From assembly GCA_033764875.1 (NCBI GenBank), contig JANRIO010000018.1, forward strand, positions 1 to 64,000: a stretch of 64,000 bases of DNA, read 5' to 3'. The position numbers were made by a program, and so were the translations under genes. Shown in pieces: positions 16,308 through 24,892 of the stretch. The DNA comes from AWTP1-13 sp033764875. GTDB taxonomy: Bacteria; Pseudomonadota; Alphaproteobacteria; Rhizobiales; Hyphomicrobiaceae. Numbering within the stretch: position 1 is the stretch's first letter; every line of letters starts with the position of its first letter. The notes below the pieces were generated by a model. The model searched no databases, was not told the origin of the DNA, and worked only from the letters and a program-made list of their open reading frames with translations.

Positions 16308-17417
16308 GTGCGGCAAACTGCAATCCCATGTCTGTTCATGCGCGGCGGCACCTCACGCGGCCCCTTCTTCCGCGCCGAGGATCTGCCTGCCGACGTCGCC
16401 ACCCGCGACCGCGTGCTGCTGGCGGTCATGGGCTCGCCCGACCAGCGCCAGATCGACGGCCTGGGCGGTGCGCATCCCCTGACGAGCAAGGTCGGCATCG
16501 TCTCGCGCGGCAGCCGGCCCGGGGTCCATCTCGACTTCCTGTTCGCGCAGCTGCAGCCCGGCAAGGACACCGTCGACACGACGCCCAACTGCGGCAACAT
16601 GCTGGCAGCCGTCGTGCCCTTCGCCATCGAATGCGGCCTGATCCTGCCGACCGGGCCGGCGACGACGCAGCGCGTGCTGACGCTCAACACCGGGATGGAA
16701 TGCGACATCACGGTGCTGACGCCCGAAGGCCGCGTCGAGTATGAGGGCGATGCACGGATCGACGGTGCGCCTGGATCGTCCGCCCCGATCACCGTCAACT
16801 TCCTGGATACCGCGGGCTCCGTGGCGCCGGGCCTCCTGCCGACCGGCAAGGTCAGGGACCGCATCGACGGCATCGATGTCACCTGCATCGACAACGGCAT
16901 GCCGCTCGTCATCTTCCGCGCCCCCGATGTCGGCGCGACGGGCTACGAGACGGTGGCCGCGCTCAACGGCAATGCAGAGCTGAAGGCCCGCATCGAGCGG
17001 CTGCGCATCGCCTGCGGGCATGCCATGCAGCTCGGCGACGTGACGGCGAAGACCTACCCGAAGATGACCCTGATCGCTCCCCCGCGAGCGGGAGGCGCCA
17101 TCTCGACCCGCAGCTTCATCCCTCACGTCTGCCACGACGCCATCGGCGTGCTGGCGGCCGTCACGGTCGCCACGGCCTGCGTTCTCGAGGGCACGACCAC
17201 CGACGGCCTGTGCAAGGTCGCCCCAGGCGCCACCAAGCGCATCTCGGTGGAGCATCCCACGGGCGAGTTCAGCGTCGAGATCGAGGTCGATCCGAAGGAC
17301 CCGCAGAACGTCAAGCGGGCCGCGCTGCTGCGGACGGCGCGCCTGATCATGCGGGGCGAGGTGATGATACCCGGCAGCGTGTGGGCGGGACGCGAGGACA
17401 AGGCAGGCAGCCCATGA
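16308..17417 (+). CDS. galD: 4-oxalomesaconate tautomerase/isomerase (PrpF family)
   Basis: The 369-residue protein belongs to the PrpF family of double diaminopimelate-epimerase-fold isomerases. It has FMRGGTSRGPFF at the N-terminus and the TTPNCGNMLAAVVPFAIE motif near residue 95. In gallate and protocatechuate 4,5-cleavage pathways this family (GalD or LigU) isomerises 4-oxalomesaconate into the form hydrated by LigJ. The start is GTG. Its stop overlaps the ligJ ATG (ATGA at 17414-17417), so the two are translationally coupled. Context makes 4-oxalomesaconate far likelier than the methylcitrate-cycle substrate. The choice between the GalD and LigU reactions needs biochemistry. Confidence 0.9.
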   Translation: MRQTAIPCLFMRGGTSRGPFFRAEDLPADVATRDRVLLAVMGSPDQRQIDGLGGAHPLTSKVGIVSRGSRPGVHLDFLFAQLQPGKDTVDTTPNCGNMLAAVVPFAIECGLILPTGPATTQRVLTLNTGMECDITVLTPEGRVEYEGDARIDGAPGSSAPITVNFLDTAGSVAPGLLPTGKVRDRIDGIDVTCIDNGMPLVIFRAPDVGATGYETVAALNGNAELKARIERLRIACGHAMQLGDVTAKTYPKMTLIAPPRAGGAISTRSFIPHVCHDAIGVLAAVTVATACVLEGTTTDGLCKVAPGATKRISVEHPTGEFSVEIEVDPKDPQNVKRAALLRTARLIMRGEVMIPGSVWAGREDKAGSP

Positions 17418-18442
17418 TCATCGATATTCACGGCCACTATACTACCGCCCCCAAGGCGCTGGAGGAGTGGCGCAACCGCCAGATCGCCGGCATCAAGGAC
17501 CCGGCCGCGATGCCCAGGGCATCGGAGCTGCGCATCAGCGACGACGAGCTGCGCCTGTCCATCGCCGACAACCAGCTCAAGAAGATGCGGGAGCGCGGCA
17601 GCGACCTGACGGTCTTCAGCCCCCGCGCCAGTTTCATGGCGCACCATATCGGGGACTTCCAGGTGTCCTCGACCTGGGCAGCCATCTGCAACGAGCTGTG
17701 CTACCGCGTCAGCACGCTGTTTCCAGACAATTTCGTCGGCGCGGCCATGCTGCCCCAGTCGCCCGGCGTCGACCCCAAGACCTGCCTTCCCGAAATCGAG
17801 AAGTGCGTGCGGGAGTACGGCTTCGTCGGCATCAATCTCAATCCCGACCCTTCCGGCGGGCACTGGATTTCGCCGCCGCTGTCCGACCGGCACTGGTACC
17901 CCATCTATGAGAAGATGGTGGAGCTCGACATCCCGGCGATGGTGCACGTCTCGACTAGCTGCAACGCCTGCTTCCACACCACCGGCGCGCACTATCTCAA
18001 TGCCGATACCACAGCCTTCATGCAGTGCCTGACCTCGGATCTGTTCAAGGATTTTCCCACCCTCAAGCTCGTCATCCCGCACGGCGGCGGCGCGGTGCCG
18101 TACCACTGGGGCCGCTTCCGCGGGCTCGCCCAGGAGATGAAGAAGCCGCTGCTCGATGAGCATCTGCTCAGGAACATATTCTTCGATACCTGCGTCTATC
18201 ACCAGCCGGGCATCGACCTGCTCACGAAGGTGATCCCGGTCGAGAACATCCTGTTTGCCAGCGAGATGATCGGCGCGGTGCGCGGCATCGACCCTGAGAC
18301 CGGCCACGCCTACGACGACACCAAGCGCTACATCGAGGCGACGCCCAACCTCGACGCTGACGGCCGCAAGAGGGTCTACGAGGGCAATGCGCGCCGCGTA
18401 TTCCCGCGGCTCGATGCGCGCCTCAAGACGAGGGGGGCGTGA
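17414..18442 (+). CDS. ligJ: 4-oxalomesaconate hydratase LigJ
   Basis: This 342-residue amidohydrolase-superfamily protein begins MIIDIHGHYT, with the HxH metal ligands at residues 6 and 8. Further metal-site segments are AMVHVSTSCNACFHTTGAHY near residue 180 and LVIPHGGGAVPYHWGR near 220. LigJ adds water to the isomerised 4-oxalomesaconate to give 4-carboxy-4-hydroxy-2-oxoadipate. The length matches LigJ proteins (about 340). It overlaps galD by 4 bp and is followed by ligK after 1 bp, so the three last pathway steps form a tightly coupled block. The fold is shared with decarboxylases, but the operon settles the role. Confidence 0.93.
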   Translation: MIIDIHGHYTTAPKALEEWRNRQIAGIKDPAAMPRASELRISDDELRLSIADNQLKKMRERGSDLTVFSPRASFMAHHIGDFQVSSTWAAICNELCYRVSTLFPDNFVGAAMLPQSPGVDPKTCLPEIEKCVREYGFVGINLNPDPSGGHWISPPLSDRHWYPIYEKMVELDIPAMVHVSTSCNACFHTTGAHYLNADTTAFMQCLTSDLFKDFPTLKLVIPHGGGAVPYHWGRFRGLAQEMKKPLLDEHLLRNIFFDTCVYHQPGIDLLTKVIPVENILFASEMIGAVRGIDPETGHAYDDTKRYIEATPNLDADGRKRVYEGNARRVFPRLDARLKTRGA

Positions 18443-18443
18443 C

Positions 18444-19139
18444 ATGGCGCTGAACTCCCTCGGCATCGTTCGCAGGAAGATCGCGCGTGCCGACGCCACG
18501 GCGGTGAAGGCGCTCTCGGCGCACGGCGTGGCGACCATCCACGAGGCCATGGGCCGCGTCGGCCTGATGAAGCCCTTCATGCGGCCGGCCTACCCGGGCG
18601 CGAAGCTGTGCGGCACCGCCGTCACCGTGCTGCTCCAGCCCGGCGACAACTGGATGCTGCACGTGGCGGCCGAGCAGATCGCCGATGGGGATGTCGTCGT
18701 CGCGGCGTGCGTCACGGACTGCACGGACGGGTTCTTCGGCGAGCTGCTGGCGACCAGCTTCCGTGCGCGGGGCGCGCGCGGTCTCGTCATCGACGGCGGC
18801 GTGCGCGACGTGGCCGAGCTCGCCGAGATGGACTTTCCGGTCTTCTCCAGAGCGGTCAGCGCGCAGGGCACCGTGAAATCGACCTTGGGCTCGGTCAACG
18901 TGCCCATCGTGTGCGCCGGCGCCACGGTCAATCCCGGCGATGTCGTGATCGCAGACGCCGATGGCGTTGTGGTGGTTCCCGCCAAGAACGCGGCCGCGGT
19001 CGCGGCCGCCGCAGACAAGCGCGTTGTCAACGAAGGCGAGAAGCGCGCGACCCTCGCAGCCGGCGTTCTCGGGCTTGACATGTACAAGATGCGCGAGGCC
19101 CTCGCGAAGGCCGGCCTGCGCTACGTGGACGAGGACTGA
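18444..19139 (+). CDS. ligK: 4-carboxy-4-hydroxy-2-oxoadipate aldolase LigK
   Basis: The 231-residue RraA-fold protein carries the aldolase signature GARGLVIDGGVRDVAELAEM near residues 110-130. The Arg/Asp of GGVRD act in substrate and metal binding, with GELLATSF just before. It splits 4-carboxy-4-hydroxy-2-oxoadipate into pyruvate and oxaloacetate and usually also decarboxylates oxaloacetate. It starts 1 bp after the ligJ stop, with AGGGGGG upstream, and precedes ligI by 4 bp. Length matches LigK/ProA (about 228). The products enter the TCA cycle, so this is the terminal step. Confidence 0.93.
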   Translation: MALNSLGIVRRKIARADATAVKALSAHGVATIHEAMGRVGLMKPFMRPAYPGAKLCGTAVTVLLQPGDNWMLHVAAEQIADGDVVVAACVTDCTDGFFGELLATSFRARGARGLVIDGGVRDVAELAEMDFPVFSRAVSAQGTVKSTLGSVNVPIVCAGATVNPGDVVIADADGVVVVPAKNAAAVAAAADKRVVNEGEKRATLAAGVLGLDMYKMREALAKAGLRYVDED

Positions 19140-19143
19140 GCCC

Positions 19144-20073
19144 ATGCAGCGCGCCGCATTCGAGAAGACGCCGGGCTGGCTCGATTGGCATCGGAACCCG
19201 TCGAAACCGCGCTTCGTGCTGCCAAAGGGGGCGGTGGATGCACACTGCCACGTGTTCGGCCCGGGTGCCGAGTTCCCGTTCGCGCCCGAGCGCAAATACA
19301 CGCCCTGCGACGCCTCCAAGGCGCAGCTGTTCGCGTTGCGTGACCACCTGGGGGTCGCTCGCAACGTCGTCGTGCAGGCGACCTGCCACGGCGCCGACAA
19401 CCGCGCGCTCGTCGATTGCCTCCTGCACTCCAAGGGCCGCGCCCGCGGCATCGCCACCGTCCAGCGCTCCATCACCGACAACGCGCTTGCCGAGCTCGAC
19501 CGGGCGGGTGTGCGCGGCGTGCGCTTCAACTTCATCAAGCGCCTCGTCGACTTCACGCCGAAGGACGAGCTGCTCGAGATCGCGAGCCGCATTGCCCCGC
19601 TCGGCTGGCACGTGGTGGTCTACTTCGAGGCGCAGGACCTGCCGGAGCTGTGGGATTTCTTCACCGCCCTGCCGACCATCGTCGTCGTGGACCACATGGG
19701 CCGCCCCGACGTGACGAAGGGGGTCGAGTCCACCGAGTTCGCCCTGTTCCAGAAGCTCATGCGCGAGAACGAGAATGTCTGGAGCAAGGTGAGCTGCCCG
19801 GAGCGGCTGTCGGTGTCCGGGCCGCCCGCGCTCGACGGCGAGCGCCATCCCTACCGCGACGTCGTGCCGTTCGCGCGCCGCATCGTGGAGGCTTTCCCGG
19901 ACCGCGTGCTGTGGGGGACCGACTGGCCGCACCCGAACCTGAAGGGCCACATGCCCGACGACGGACTTCTCGTCGACTACATTCCCGACATCGCGCCCAC
20001 CGAGGCGCTGCAGCGCAAGCTGCTCGTCGACAACCCGATGCGCCTCTACTGGCCGGACGAGGCATCACCCTGA
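19144..20073 (+). CDS. ligI: 2-pyrone-4,6-dicarboxylate hydrolase LigI
   Basis: This 309-residue amidohydrolase carries VDAHCHVFGPG (HxH near residues 34-36), VVVDHMGRPDV near 180 and VLWGTDWPHPNLKGHMPDD near 260. The last segment is typical of LigI and provides the catalytic Asp. LigI opens the lactone 2-pyrone-4,6-dicarboxylate to 4-oxalomesaconate and, unlike most relatives, needs no divalent metal. It sits 4 bp after ligK and 40 bp before ligC. Length agrees with characterised LigI (about 295). Confidence 0.93.
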   Translation: MQRAAFEKTPGWLDWHRNPSKPRFVLPKGAVDAHCHVFGPGAEFPFAPERKYTPCDASKAQLFALRDHLGVARNVVVQATCHGADNRALVDCLLHSKGRARGIATVQRSITDNALAELDRAGVRGVRFNFIKRLVDFTPKDELLEIASRIAPLGWHVVVYFEAQDLPELWDFFTALPTIVVVDHMGRPDVTKGVESTEFALFQKLMRENENVWSKVSCPERLSVSGPPALDGERHPYRDVVPFARRIVEAFPDRVLWGTDWPHPNLKGHMPDDGLLVDYIPDIAPTEALQRKLLVDNPMRLYWPDEASP

Positions 20074-20113
20074 GGCGGGACGCGGACAAGCGCGCTCCCA
20101 TGGAGATTGACAC

Positions 20114-21076
20114 ATGAGCAAGCCATTGAAGATCGCGCTGGCAGGCGCCGGCGCCTTCGGTATCAAGCACCTCGACGCCTTGACGTGCATCGACGGGGTG
20201 GAGGTCGTGTCGCTGGTCGGGCGCCGGCTCGAGCCGACCAAGGCCGTGGCGGACAAATACGGCATCAAGCACTGCTCCACCGAGCTCGCCGATGCGCTCA
20301 AGATCAAGGAGGTGGACGCGGTCATCCTGTGCACGCCGACGCAGATGCATGCGCGCCAAGCCCTGGCCTGCATGGAAGCCGGCAAGCACGTGCAGGTGGA
20401 GATCCCGCTGGCCGACAGCCTTGCCGATGCGGAGGCCGTTGTCGCCTTGCAGCGCAAGACCGGCCTCATCGCGATGTGCGGGCACACCCGCCGCTTCAAC
20501 CCAAGCCACCAGTGGGTGCGCAAGCGCATCCTCTCCGGCGCGTACAACATCCAGCAGATGGACGTGCAGACCTTCTTCTTCCGCCGCACCAACATGAATG
20601 CGCTGGGCCAGCCGCGCAGCTGGACGGACCACCTGCTCTGGCATCATGCGGCGCACACCGTGGATCTGTTCACGTATCAGGCGCGCTCGCCGGTCGTGCA
20701 ATGCCACGCGCTGCAAGGGCCCATGCACCCGGAACTCGGCATCGCCATGGACATGTCAATCCAGCTCAAGGCGGCCAACGGCGCCATCTGCACGCTCAGC
20801 CTTTCGTTCAACAACGACGGGCCCCTGGGGACCTTCTTCCGCTATATCGGCGACACCGGCACCTATATCGCCCGCTACGACGATCTCTACACGGGCAAGG
20901 ACGAGAAGATCGACGTCTCGAAGGTGGACGTGTCGATGAACGGCATCGAGCTGCAGGACCGCGAGTTCATCGCCGCCATCCGCGAGGGGCGCGAGCCCAA
21001 TGCGAGCGTGGCGCAGGTGCTGCCCTGCTACGAGACGCTGCACAAGCTCGACAGGCAGCTCGCCGCCGACGCGTAA
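20114..21076 (+). CDS. ligC: 4-carboxy-2-hydroxymuconate-6-semialdehyde dehydrogenase LigC
   Basis: The 320-residue Gfo/Idh/MocA-type oxidoreductase has an N-terminal Rossmann motif ALAGAGAFGIKHLDAL and VILCTPTQMHARQALACMEA. The central AGKHVQVEIPLADS corresponds to the family's EKP-like motif, here with EIPLA as in LigC proteins. LigC oxidises the hemiacetal of the LigAB product to 2-pyrone-4,6-dicarboxylate using NADP+. The start is supported by GGAGA before the ATG. It lies between ligI and ligA in the operon. Confidence 0.93.
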   Translation: MSKPLKIALAGAGAFGIKHLDALTCIDGVEVVSLVGRRLEPTKAVADKYGIKHCSTELADALKIKEVDAVILCTPTQMHARQALACMEAGKHVQVEIPLADSLADAEAVVALQRKTGLIAMCGHTRRFNPSHQWVRKRILSGAYNIQQMDVQTFFFRRTNMNALGQPRSWTDHLLWHHAAHTVDLFTYQARSPVVQCHALQGPMHPELGIAMDMSIQLKAANGAICTLSLSFNNDGPLGTFFRYIGDTGTYIARYDDLYTGKDEKIDVSKVDVSMNGIELQDREFIAAIREGREPNASVAQVLPCYETLHKLDRQLAADA

Positions 21077-21126
21077 GGGACAGCAAGCCCGGGCAACAAG
21101 AGGGTGGACGCACAAGGGAGCGCACG

Positions 21127-21474
21127 ATGACCAAGTCTCACTACGATATTCCGGGAACCGTCATCTTCGACGGAGAGCAGGCCCGCAAGGGCTATGCCCT
21201 CAACAAGATGTGCTACTCGTTCAACGACGCCGCCAACCGCAAGGCTTTCGTCGAGAACGAGGAGGCCTACTGCGCCAAGTACGGCCTCAACGAGATGCAA
21301 CGCGACGCCGTGCGCTCCCGGAACGTGCTCAAGCTGATCGCGGCCGGCGGCAACGCCTACTACCTCGCGAAGTTCGCAGGCATCTTCGGCCTCGACATGC
21401 AGGACATCGGCGCGCAGCAGACCGGCATGACCAAGGACGAGTTCAAGGCGAAGCTCTTGAAGGCGAGGGAGTAG
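21127..21474 (+). CDS. ligA: Protocatechuate 4,5-dioxygenase alpha subunit LigA
   Basis: The small 115-residue subunit starts MTKSHYDIPGTVIFDGEQAR. It is mostly helical and contains LNKMCYSFNDAANRKAFVEN and LLAAGGN-type LIAAGGNAYYLAKFAGIFG, typical of LigA. It caps the active site of the LigB subunit in the LigA2B2 heterotetramer. It is separated by 50 bp from ligC and ends 3 bp before ligB, which gives near-stoichiometric coupling. Separate alpha and beta genes, rather than a LigAB fusion, match the Sphingomonas-type enzyme. Confidence 0.95.
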   Translation: MTKSHYDIPGTVIFDGEQARKGYALNKMCYSFNDAANRKAFVENEEAYCAKYGLNEMQRDAVRSRNVLKLIAAGGNAYYLAKFAGIFGLDMQDIGAQQTGMTKDEFKAKLLKARE

Positions 21475-21477
21475 ACC

Positions 21478-22314
21478 ATGGCACAGATCATCGGCGCCAT
21501 CACCACGTCACATGTCCCCGCAATTGGCGGCGCCATCGCGAAGGGGCTGCAGCAGGATCCGTACTGGAAGCCGTTCTTCGACGGCTTTCCGCCGGTTCGG
21601 CAATGGCTCGCCGAGATGAAGCCGGATGTGGCGATCGTCATCTACAACGACCACGGGCTAAACTTCTTTCTCGACAAGATGCCGACGTTTGCCGTCGGAG
21701 CCGCCGACAACTACAGCAACGCGGACGAGGGCTGGGGCATCCCCACCGTGCCGCCGTTCAAGGGCGATTCCGCGCTTTCCTGGCACCTCATCGAGCAACT
21801 CGTCGGCGACGAGTTCGACATCACCTCCTGTCAGGAGATGGTGGTCGACCACGCCTTCACGTTGCCGCTCTCGTTGTGCTGGCCGGACATGAAGTGGCCG
21901 GTTCGCACCGTACCCGTCGTCGTCAACACCGTGCAGGCGCCGCTTCCCTCGGCGTCGCGCTGCTATCGCCTGGGCCAGTCCATTGCGCGTGCGGTTGCCT
22001 CGTGGCCGACGCAGGAGAAGGTCGTCGTGCTGGGTACCGGCGGCCTCTCGCACCAGCTCGACGGCGAGCGCGCCGGCTTCATCAACAAGGACTTCGACCT
22101 GAAGTTCATGCAAAGCATGCTGGACGAGCCGCGATGGTCGGCGCAGTACTCGACCGAGAAGCTCGTCGAGCTCGCCGGAACGCAGGGCATCGAGCTGCTC
22201 AACTGGCTCGCCGCGCGCGGCACGCTGCCGGACACGGTGCGCAAGGTGCATTCCAACTATCACATCCCCATCTCGAACACGGCATCGGGACTGATGGTGA
22301 TGGCACCTGCCTGA
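21478..22314 (+). CDS. ligB: Protocatechuate 4,5-dioxygenase beta (catalytic) subunit LigB
   Basis: This 278-residue type II (LigB-fold) extradiol dioxygenase has the Fe(II) ligands His12 (ITTSHVPAIGG), His59 (IYNDHGLNFF) and Glu239 (GIELLNWLAARG), and the catalytic base His192 in GTGGLSHQLDGE. All match the LigAB active site. It cleaves protocatechuate between C4 and C5 to 4-carboxy-2-hydroxymuconate-6-semialdehyde. Its ATG lies 3 bp after ligA. No residue is missing and the length is normal. Confidence 0.96.
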   Translation: MAQIIGAITTSHVPAIGGAIAKGLQQDPYWKPFFDGFPPVRQWLAEMKPDVAIVIYNDHGLNFFLDKMPTFAVGAADNYSNADEGWGIPTVPPFKGDSALSWHLIEQLVGDEFDITSCQEMVVDHAFTLPLSLCWPDMKWPVRTVPVVVNTVQAPLPSASRCYRLGQSIARAVASWPTQEKVVVLGTGGLSHQLDGERAGFINKDFDLKFMQSMLDEPRWSAQYSTEKLVELAGTQGIELLNWLAARGTLPDTVRKVHSNYHIPISNTASGLMVMAPA

Positions 22315-22374
22315 CACATCCGATGCACTAAGAAGAGCGACCGCAGGGTCGTCGGCGAGGAAGGAAGCGCCCAC

Positions 22375-23547
22375 ATGAAGACCAAGGTTTGCATCATCGG
22401 CGGCGGGCCATCCGGGCTCATGCTGTCGCAGCTCCTGCACCTCAAGGGCATTGACAACATCGTGCTCGAGAAGCACGCGCGCGCCTACGTGCTCGCCCGC
22501 ATCCGCGCGGGCGTGCTCGAGCACGGCTTTGCAGCCCTCATGCGGGAAGCGCAATGCGGCGAGCGGATGGACCGCGAGGGCGAGATCCATCATGGCTTCT
22601 ACATTGCCCACGACGGGATGCTCGAGCGCGTCGATCTGCACAAGCATTCCGGCGGCAACTCGGTCGTCGTCTACGGTCAGACAGAGCTCACGCGCGACCT
22701 CTACGACGCCCGCGACAAGATGAACGGCGTCGTGATCCACAACGCCGAGGATGTGAAGCTGCACGACATTGCCACGAGCGCGCCCTACGTCACCTACCGC
22801 GACGGCGACAAGGTCGTGCGCGTCGATTGCGAGTTCGTGATCGGCGCCGATGGCTTCCACGGCGTGAGCCGCAAGAGCATCCCCAAGGAGATCCTGCGGG
22901 AGCACGAGCGGGTCTATCCGTTCGGCTGGCTTGGCGTCCTCTCGCGCACTCCGCCCGTTTCGCCGGAGCTGATCTATGCCAAGCATGAACGAGGCTTCGC
23001 GCTGTGCTCGCTGCGCTCGCAGGTGCTGAGCCGCTACTACATCCAGGTGCCGCTCGAGGACACCGTGGAGGACTGGTCGGACGAGAGCTTCTGGGCCGAG
23101 CTCAAGCGGCGCCTGCCGCAGGAGGTGGCGGCCCGCATGGTCACCGGGCCGTCGATCGAGAAGAGCATCGCGCCGCTGCGCTCGTTCGTGGCCGAGCCCA
23201 TGCAGCATGGGCGACTTTTCCTGGCCGGAGACGCTGCCCATATCGTGCCGCCGACAGGCGCGCGCGGCCTCAACAGCGCCGCCTCGGACATCTACTATCT
23301 GTACCACGCCATGCTCGATCACTACCAGAAGGGGGACAGCCGCGGCCTCGAGGGCTATTCCAAGAAGGCGCTCGCGCGCATCTGGAAGGCGCAGCGCTTC
23401 TCGTGGTGGATGACGATGCTGCTGCATCGCTTTCCCGACAGCATCTCCTACGACATCCGGCTGCAGGAGACGGATCTCGCCTATCTGTTCTCCTCCGAGG
23501 CGGCAATGCGTTCCCTGGCGGAGAACTACGTCGGCCTGCCGTTCTAA
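22375..23547 (+). CDS. pobA: 4-hydroxybenzoate 3-monooxygenase PobA
   Basis: The 390-residue flavoprotein hydroxylase has the FAD Rossmann motif CIIGGGPSGLMLSQLL at the N-terminus, the NADPH/FAD motif IGADGFHGVSRKSI near residue 155 and the ribityl motif LFLAGDAAHIVPPTGARGLN near residue 280. Length matches Pseudomonas PobA (394). It converts 4-hydroxybenzoate to protocatechuate with NAD(P)H and O2 and so feeds LigAB. It lies 60 bp after ligB with AGGAAGG upstream and is the last gene of the operon. The pyridine-nucleotide preference was not deduced. Confidence 0.95.
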   Translation: MKTKVCIIGGGPSGLMLSQLLHLKGIDNIVLEKHARAYVLARIRAGVLEHGFAALMREAQCGERMDREGEIHHGFYIAHDGMLERVDLHKHSGGNSVVVYGQTELTRDLYDARDKMNGVVIHNAEDVKLHDIATSAPYVTYRDGDKVVRVDCEFVIGADGFHGVSRKSIPKEILREHERVYPFGWLGVLSRTPPVSPELIYAKHERGFALCSLRSQVLSRYYIQVPLEDTVEDWSDESFWAELKRRLPQEVAARMVTGPSIEKSIAPLRSFVAEPMQHGRLFLAGDAAHIVPPTGARGLNSAASDIYYLYHAMLDHYQKGDSRGLEGYSKKALARIWKAQRFSWWMTMLLHRFPDSISYDIRLQETDLAYLFSSEAAMRSLAENYVGLPF

Positions 23548-23598
23548 CCGGCAAAGGCGAGCAGCGGCAGGACCGGGAAGCCGCCCGCAACCGGCGCG

Positions 23599-24102
23599 CT
23601 AGGCCTGCCGCACTGCGCGCATGAGCTTGGCGACGATCCGGTCGAGGGCTTCGACCTCGTTTGCGGTCAGTGCCGCGAGCAGCTCGCGCTCTCTCGTCAG
23701 AGCGAGGGGTACGATCTTCTCGTAGAGCTCACGCCCCTTCCGCGTGAGGACCACGGACCTGTTGCGCCGGTCGGTCGCCAACTCCTCGCGCGACACCAGG
23801 GCGCGGGCTTCGAGGTGCGCCAGCCCGCGACTGATCTGCATCTTGTCCAAGGTGGCGACGCGGCCGAGGTCGCGTGCGGCCATCTTTCCGCGCTCGCCGA
23901 GAACGGCGAGGATGCGCCAGGCCTGCCTCGTCAGATCGAAGCGCTCGGCATAGATCCCGGCGATGTCCTTCGACACAGCGTCGGCAAGCACGGCAAGACG
24001 GTAGGGGAGAAAGCGCTGCAGCTCCAGGACCTCCAGCCGCCGGGACGCGGGTTGGCTGTGATCGGCGATCCCGCCGCCGGCACGTGCATATCGTCGCGAC
24101 AT
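23599..24102 (-). CDS. MarR family transcriptional regulator
   Basis: From the ATG at 24102 (GAAGGAT upstream) the product has 167 residues. It has the MarR layout: a dimerisation helix RLAVLADAVSKDIAGIYAER, a winged HTH with ARDLGRVATLDKMQISRGLA, and the wing DRRNRSVVLTRKG. MarR proteins of this length commonly sense aromatic acids or their CoA esters and repress a divergent gene. It faces the VOC/HpcB pair across a region holding a strong dyad and is convergent with pobA. Both the aromatic operon and the second dioxygenase module are possible targets. Confidence 0.92.
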   Translation of the reverse strand: MSRRYARAGGGIADHSQPASRRLEVLELQRFLPYRLAVLADAVSKDIAGIYAERFDLTRQAWRILAVLGERGKMAARDLGRVATLDKMQISRGLAHLEARALVSREELATDRRNRSVVLTRKGRELYEKIVPLALTRERELLAALTANEVEALDRIVAKLMRAVRQA

Positions 24103-24158
24103 CTGCGCGCATCCTTCACTTTGCGGAGCCAACACCCTTGCCGGCCCGCGCTCGCACG

Positions 24159-24185
24159 GCAATAGTAACATCTGTTACCAATTGC
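24159..24185. promoter_or_regulatory. Probable MarR operator (two-shell dyad)
   Basis: GTAACA (24165-24170) and TGTTAC (24173-24178) form a perfect inverted repeat around a TC centre. GCAAT (24159-24163) and ATTGC (24181-24185) form an outer inverted pair. The element is AT-rich within very GC-rich sequence and lies in the 121-bp gap between the divergent marR and VOC genes. This size and symmetry are typical of MarR-dimer sites. It would autoregulate marR and control the rightward VOC/HpcB genes. Confidence 0.7.
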
Positions 24186-24223
24186 AAGCCGGCCTGCCTT
24201 CACAAACACCAGGAGGACGCCTC

Positions 24224-24763
24224 ATGACGGTGAAACAGATCCATCACGTCGCCTACCGGTGCAAGGACGCGAAGGAAACGGTAGAGTTCTACAAGAACGT
24301 GCTCGGCATGGAGCTGCTCGGGGCCATCGCGGAGGATCGCGTGCCCTCGACCAAGGAGCCGGATCCCTACATGCACATCTTCCTCGATGCCGGCATGGGC
24401 AACATCCTGGCCTTCTTCGAGCTGCCGAACTCCCCGCCGATGGGCCGTGACCCGAATACGCCGGCCTGGACGCAGCACATCGCGTTCCAGGTCGAGGATG
24501 TCGATGCCTTGCTGAGCGCGAAGGCGCGCGCCGAAAAGGCCGGCCTCACCGTCGTCGGCCCGACCGATCACACCATCTTCCAGTCCATCTACTTCTCCGA
24601 TCCGAGCGGCCATCGCCTCGAGCTCGCGGTGTGGACCTGCTCGCAGGAGCAGTTGAAGCGCATGAAGGACGTGGCGCCTGCGATGATCGAAGAGTGGAGC
24701 CGCACGAAGAAACCGCCGCGACACACGTCCTGGCTGCACGAGAAGGAATTCGAGATGACCTGA
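24224..24763 (+). CDS. VOC (glyoxalase/bleomycin resistance/type I extradiol) family protein
   Basis: The 179-residue protein has two beta-alpha-beta-beta-beta modules. Metal-binding candidates are the His of QIHHVAYRCKD, the His of TQHIAFQVEDVDALL and the Glu of SGHRLELAVWTC, in the positions used by VOC enzymes. AGGAGG at 24211-24216 supports the start. It is the first gene after the MarR dyad and precedes an HpcB-type dioxygenase by about 130 bp. Type I extradiol dioxygenases, glyoxalases and isomerases share this fold, so I leave the reaction open. An aromatic-catabolic role is likely from context. Confidence 0.85.
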   Translation: MTVKQIHHVAYRCKDAKETVEFYKNVLGMELLGAIAEDRVPSTKEPDPYMHIFLDAGMGNILAFFELPNSPPMGRDPNTPAWTQHIAFQVEDVDALLSAKARAEKAGLTVVGPTDHTIFQSIYFSDPSGHRLELAVWTCSQEQLKRMKDVAPAMIEEWSRTKKPPRHTSWLHEKEFEMT

Positions 24764-24892
24764 GCCTGCAGCGGCGGACGCGTGAAGCCGCCTCCGCTGT
24801 GAACGCCCGCTGCGGGGCTGGAATCACAGGATGCCGCGAACACTCGTCCGCACGGGGCGGAGCTTTGCTTCTGACAGCCGGAGATGGCCAGC

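Noticed and set aside
20114..21076. LigC read as a generic glucose-fructose oxidoreductase
   Set aside because: The Gfo/Idh fold is shared, but LigC-like EIPLA motif and its place between ligI and ligA make the dehydrogenase of the 4,5-pathway far more likely.
21658..23427. Long antisense frame across ligB and pobA
   Set aside because: It is antisense to two well-recognised genes and has no recognisable features; typical of high-GC antisense openness.
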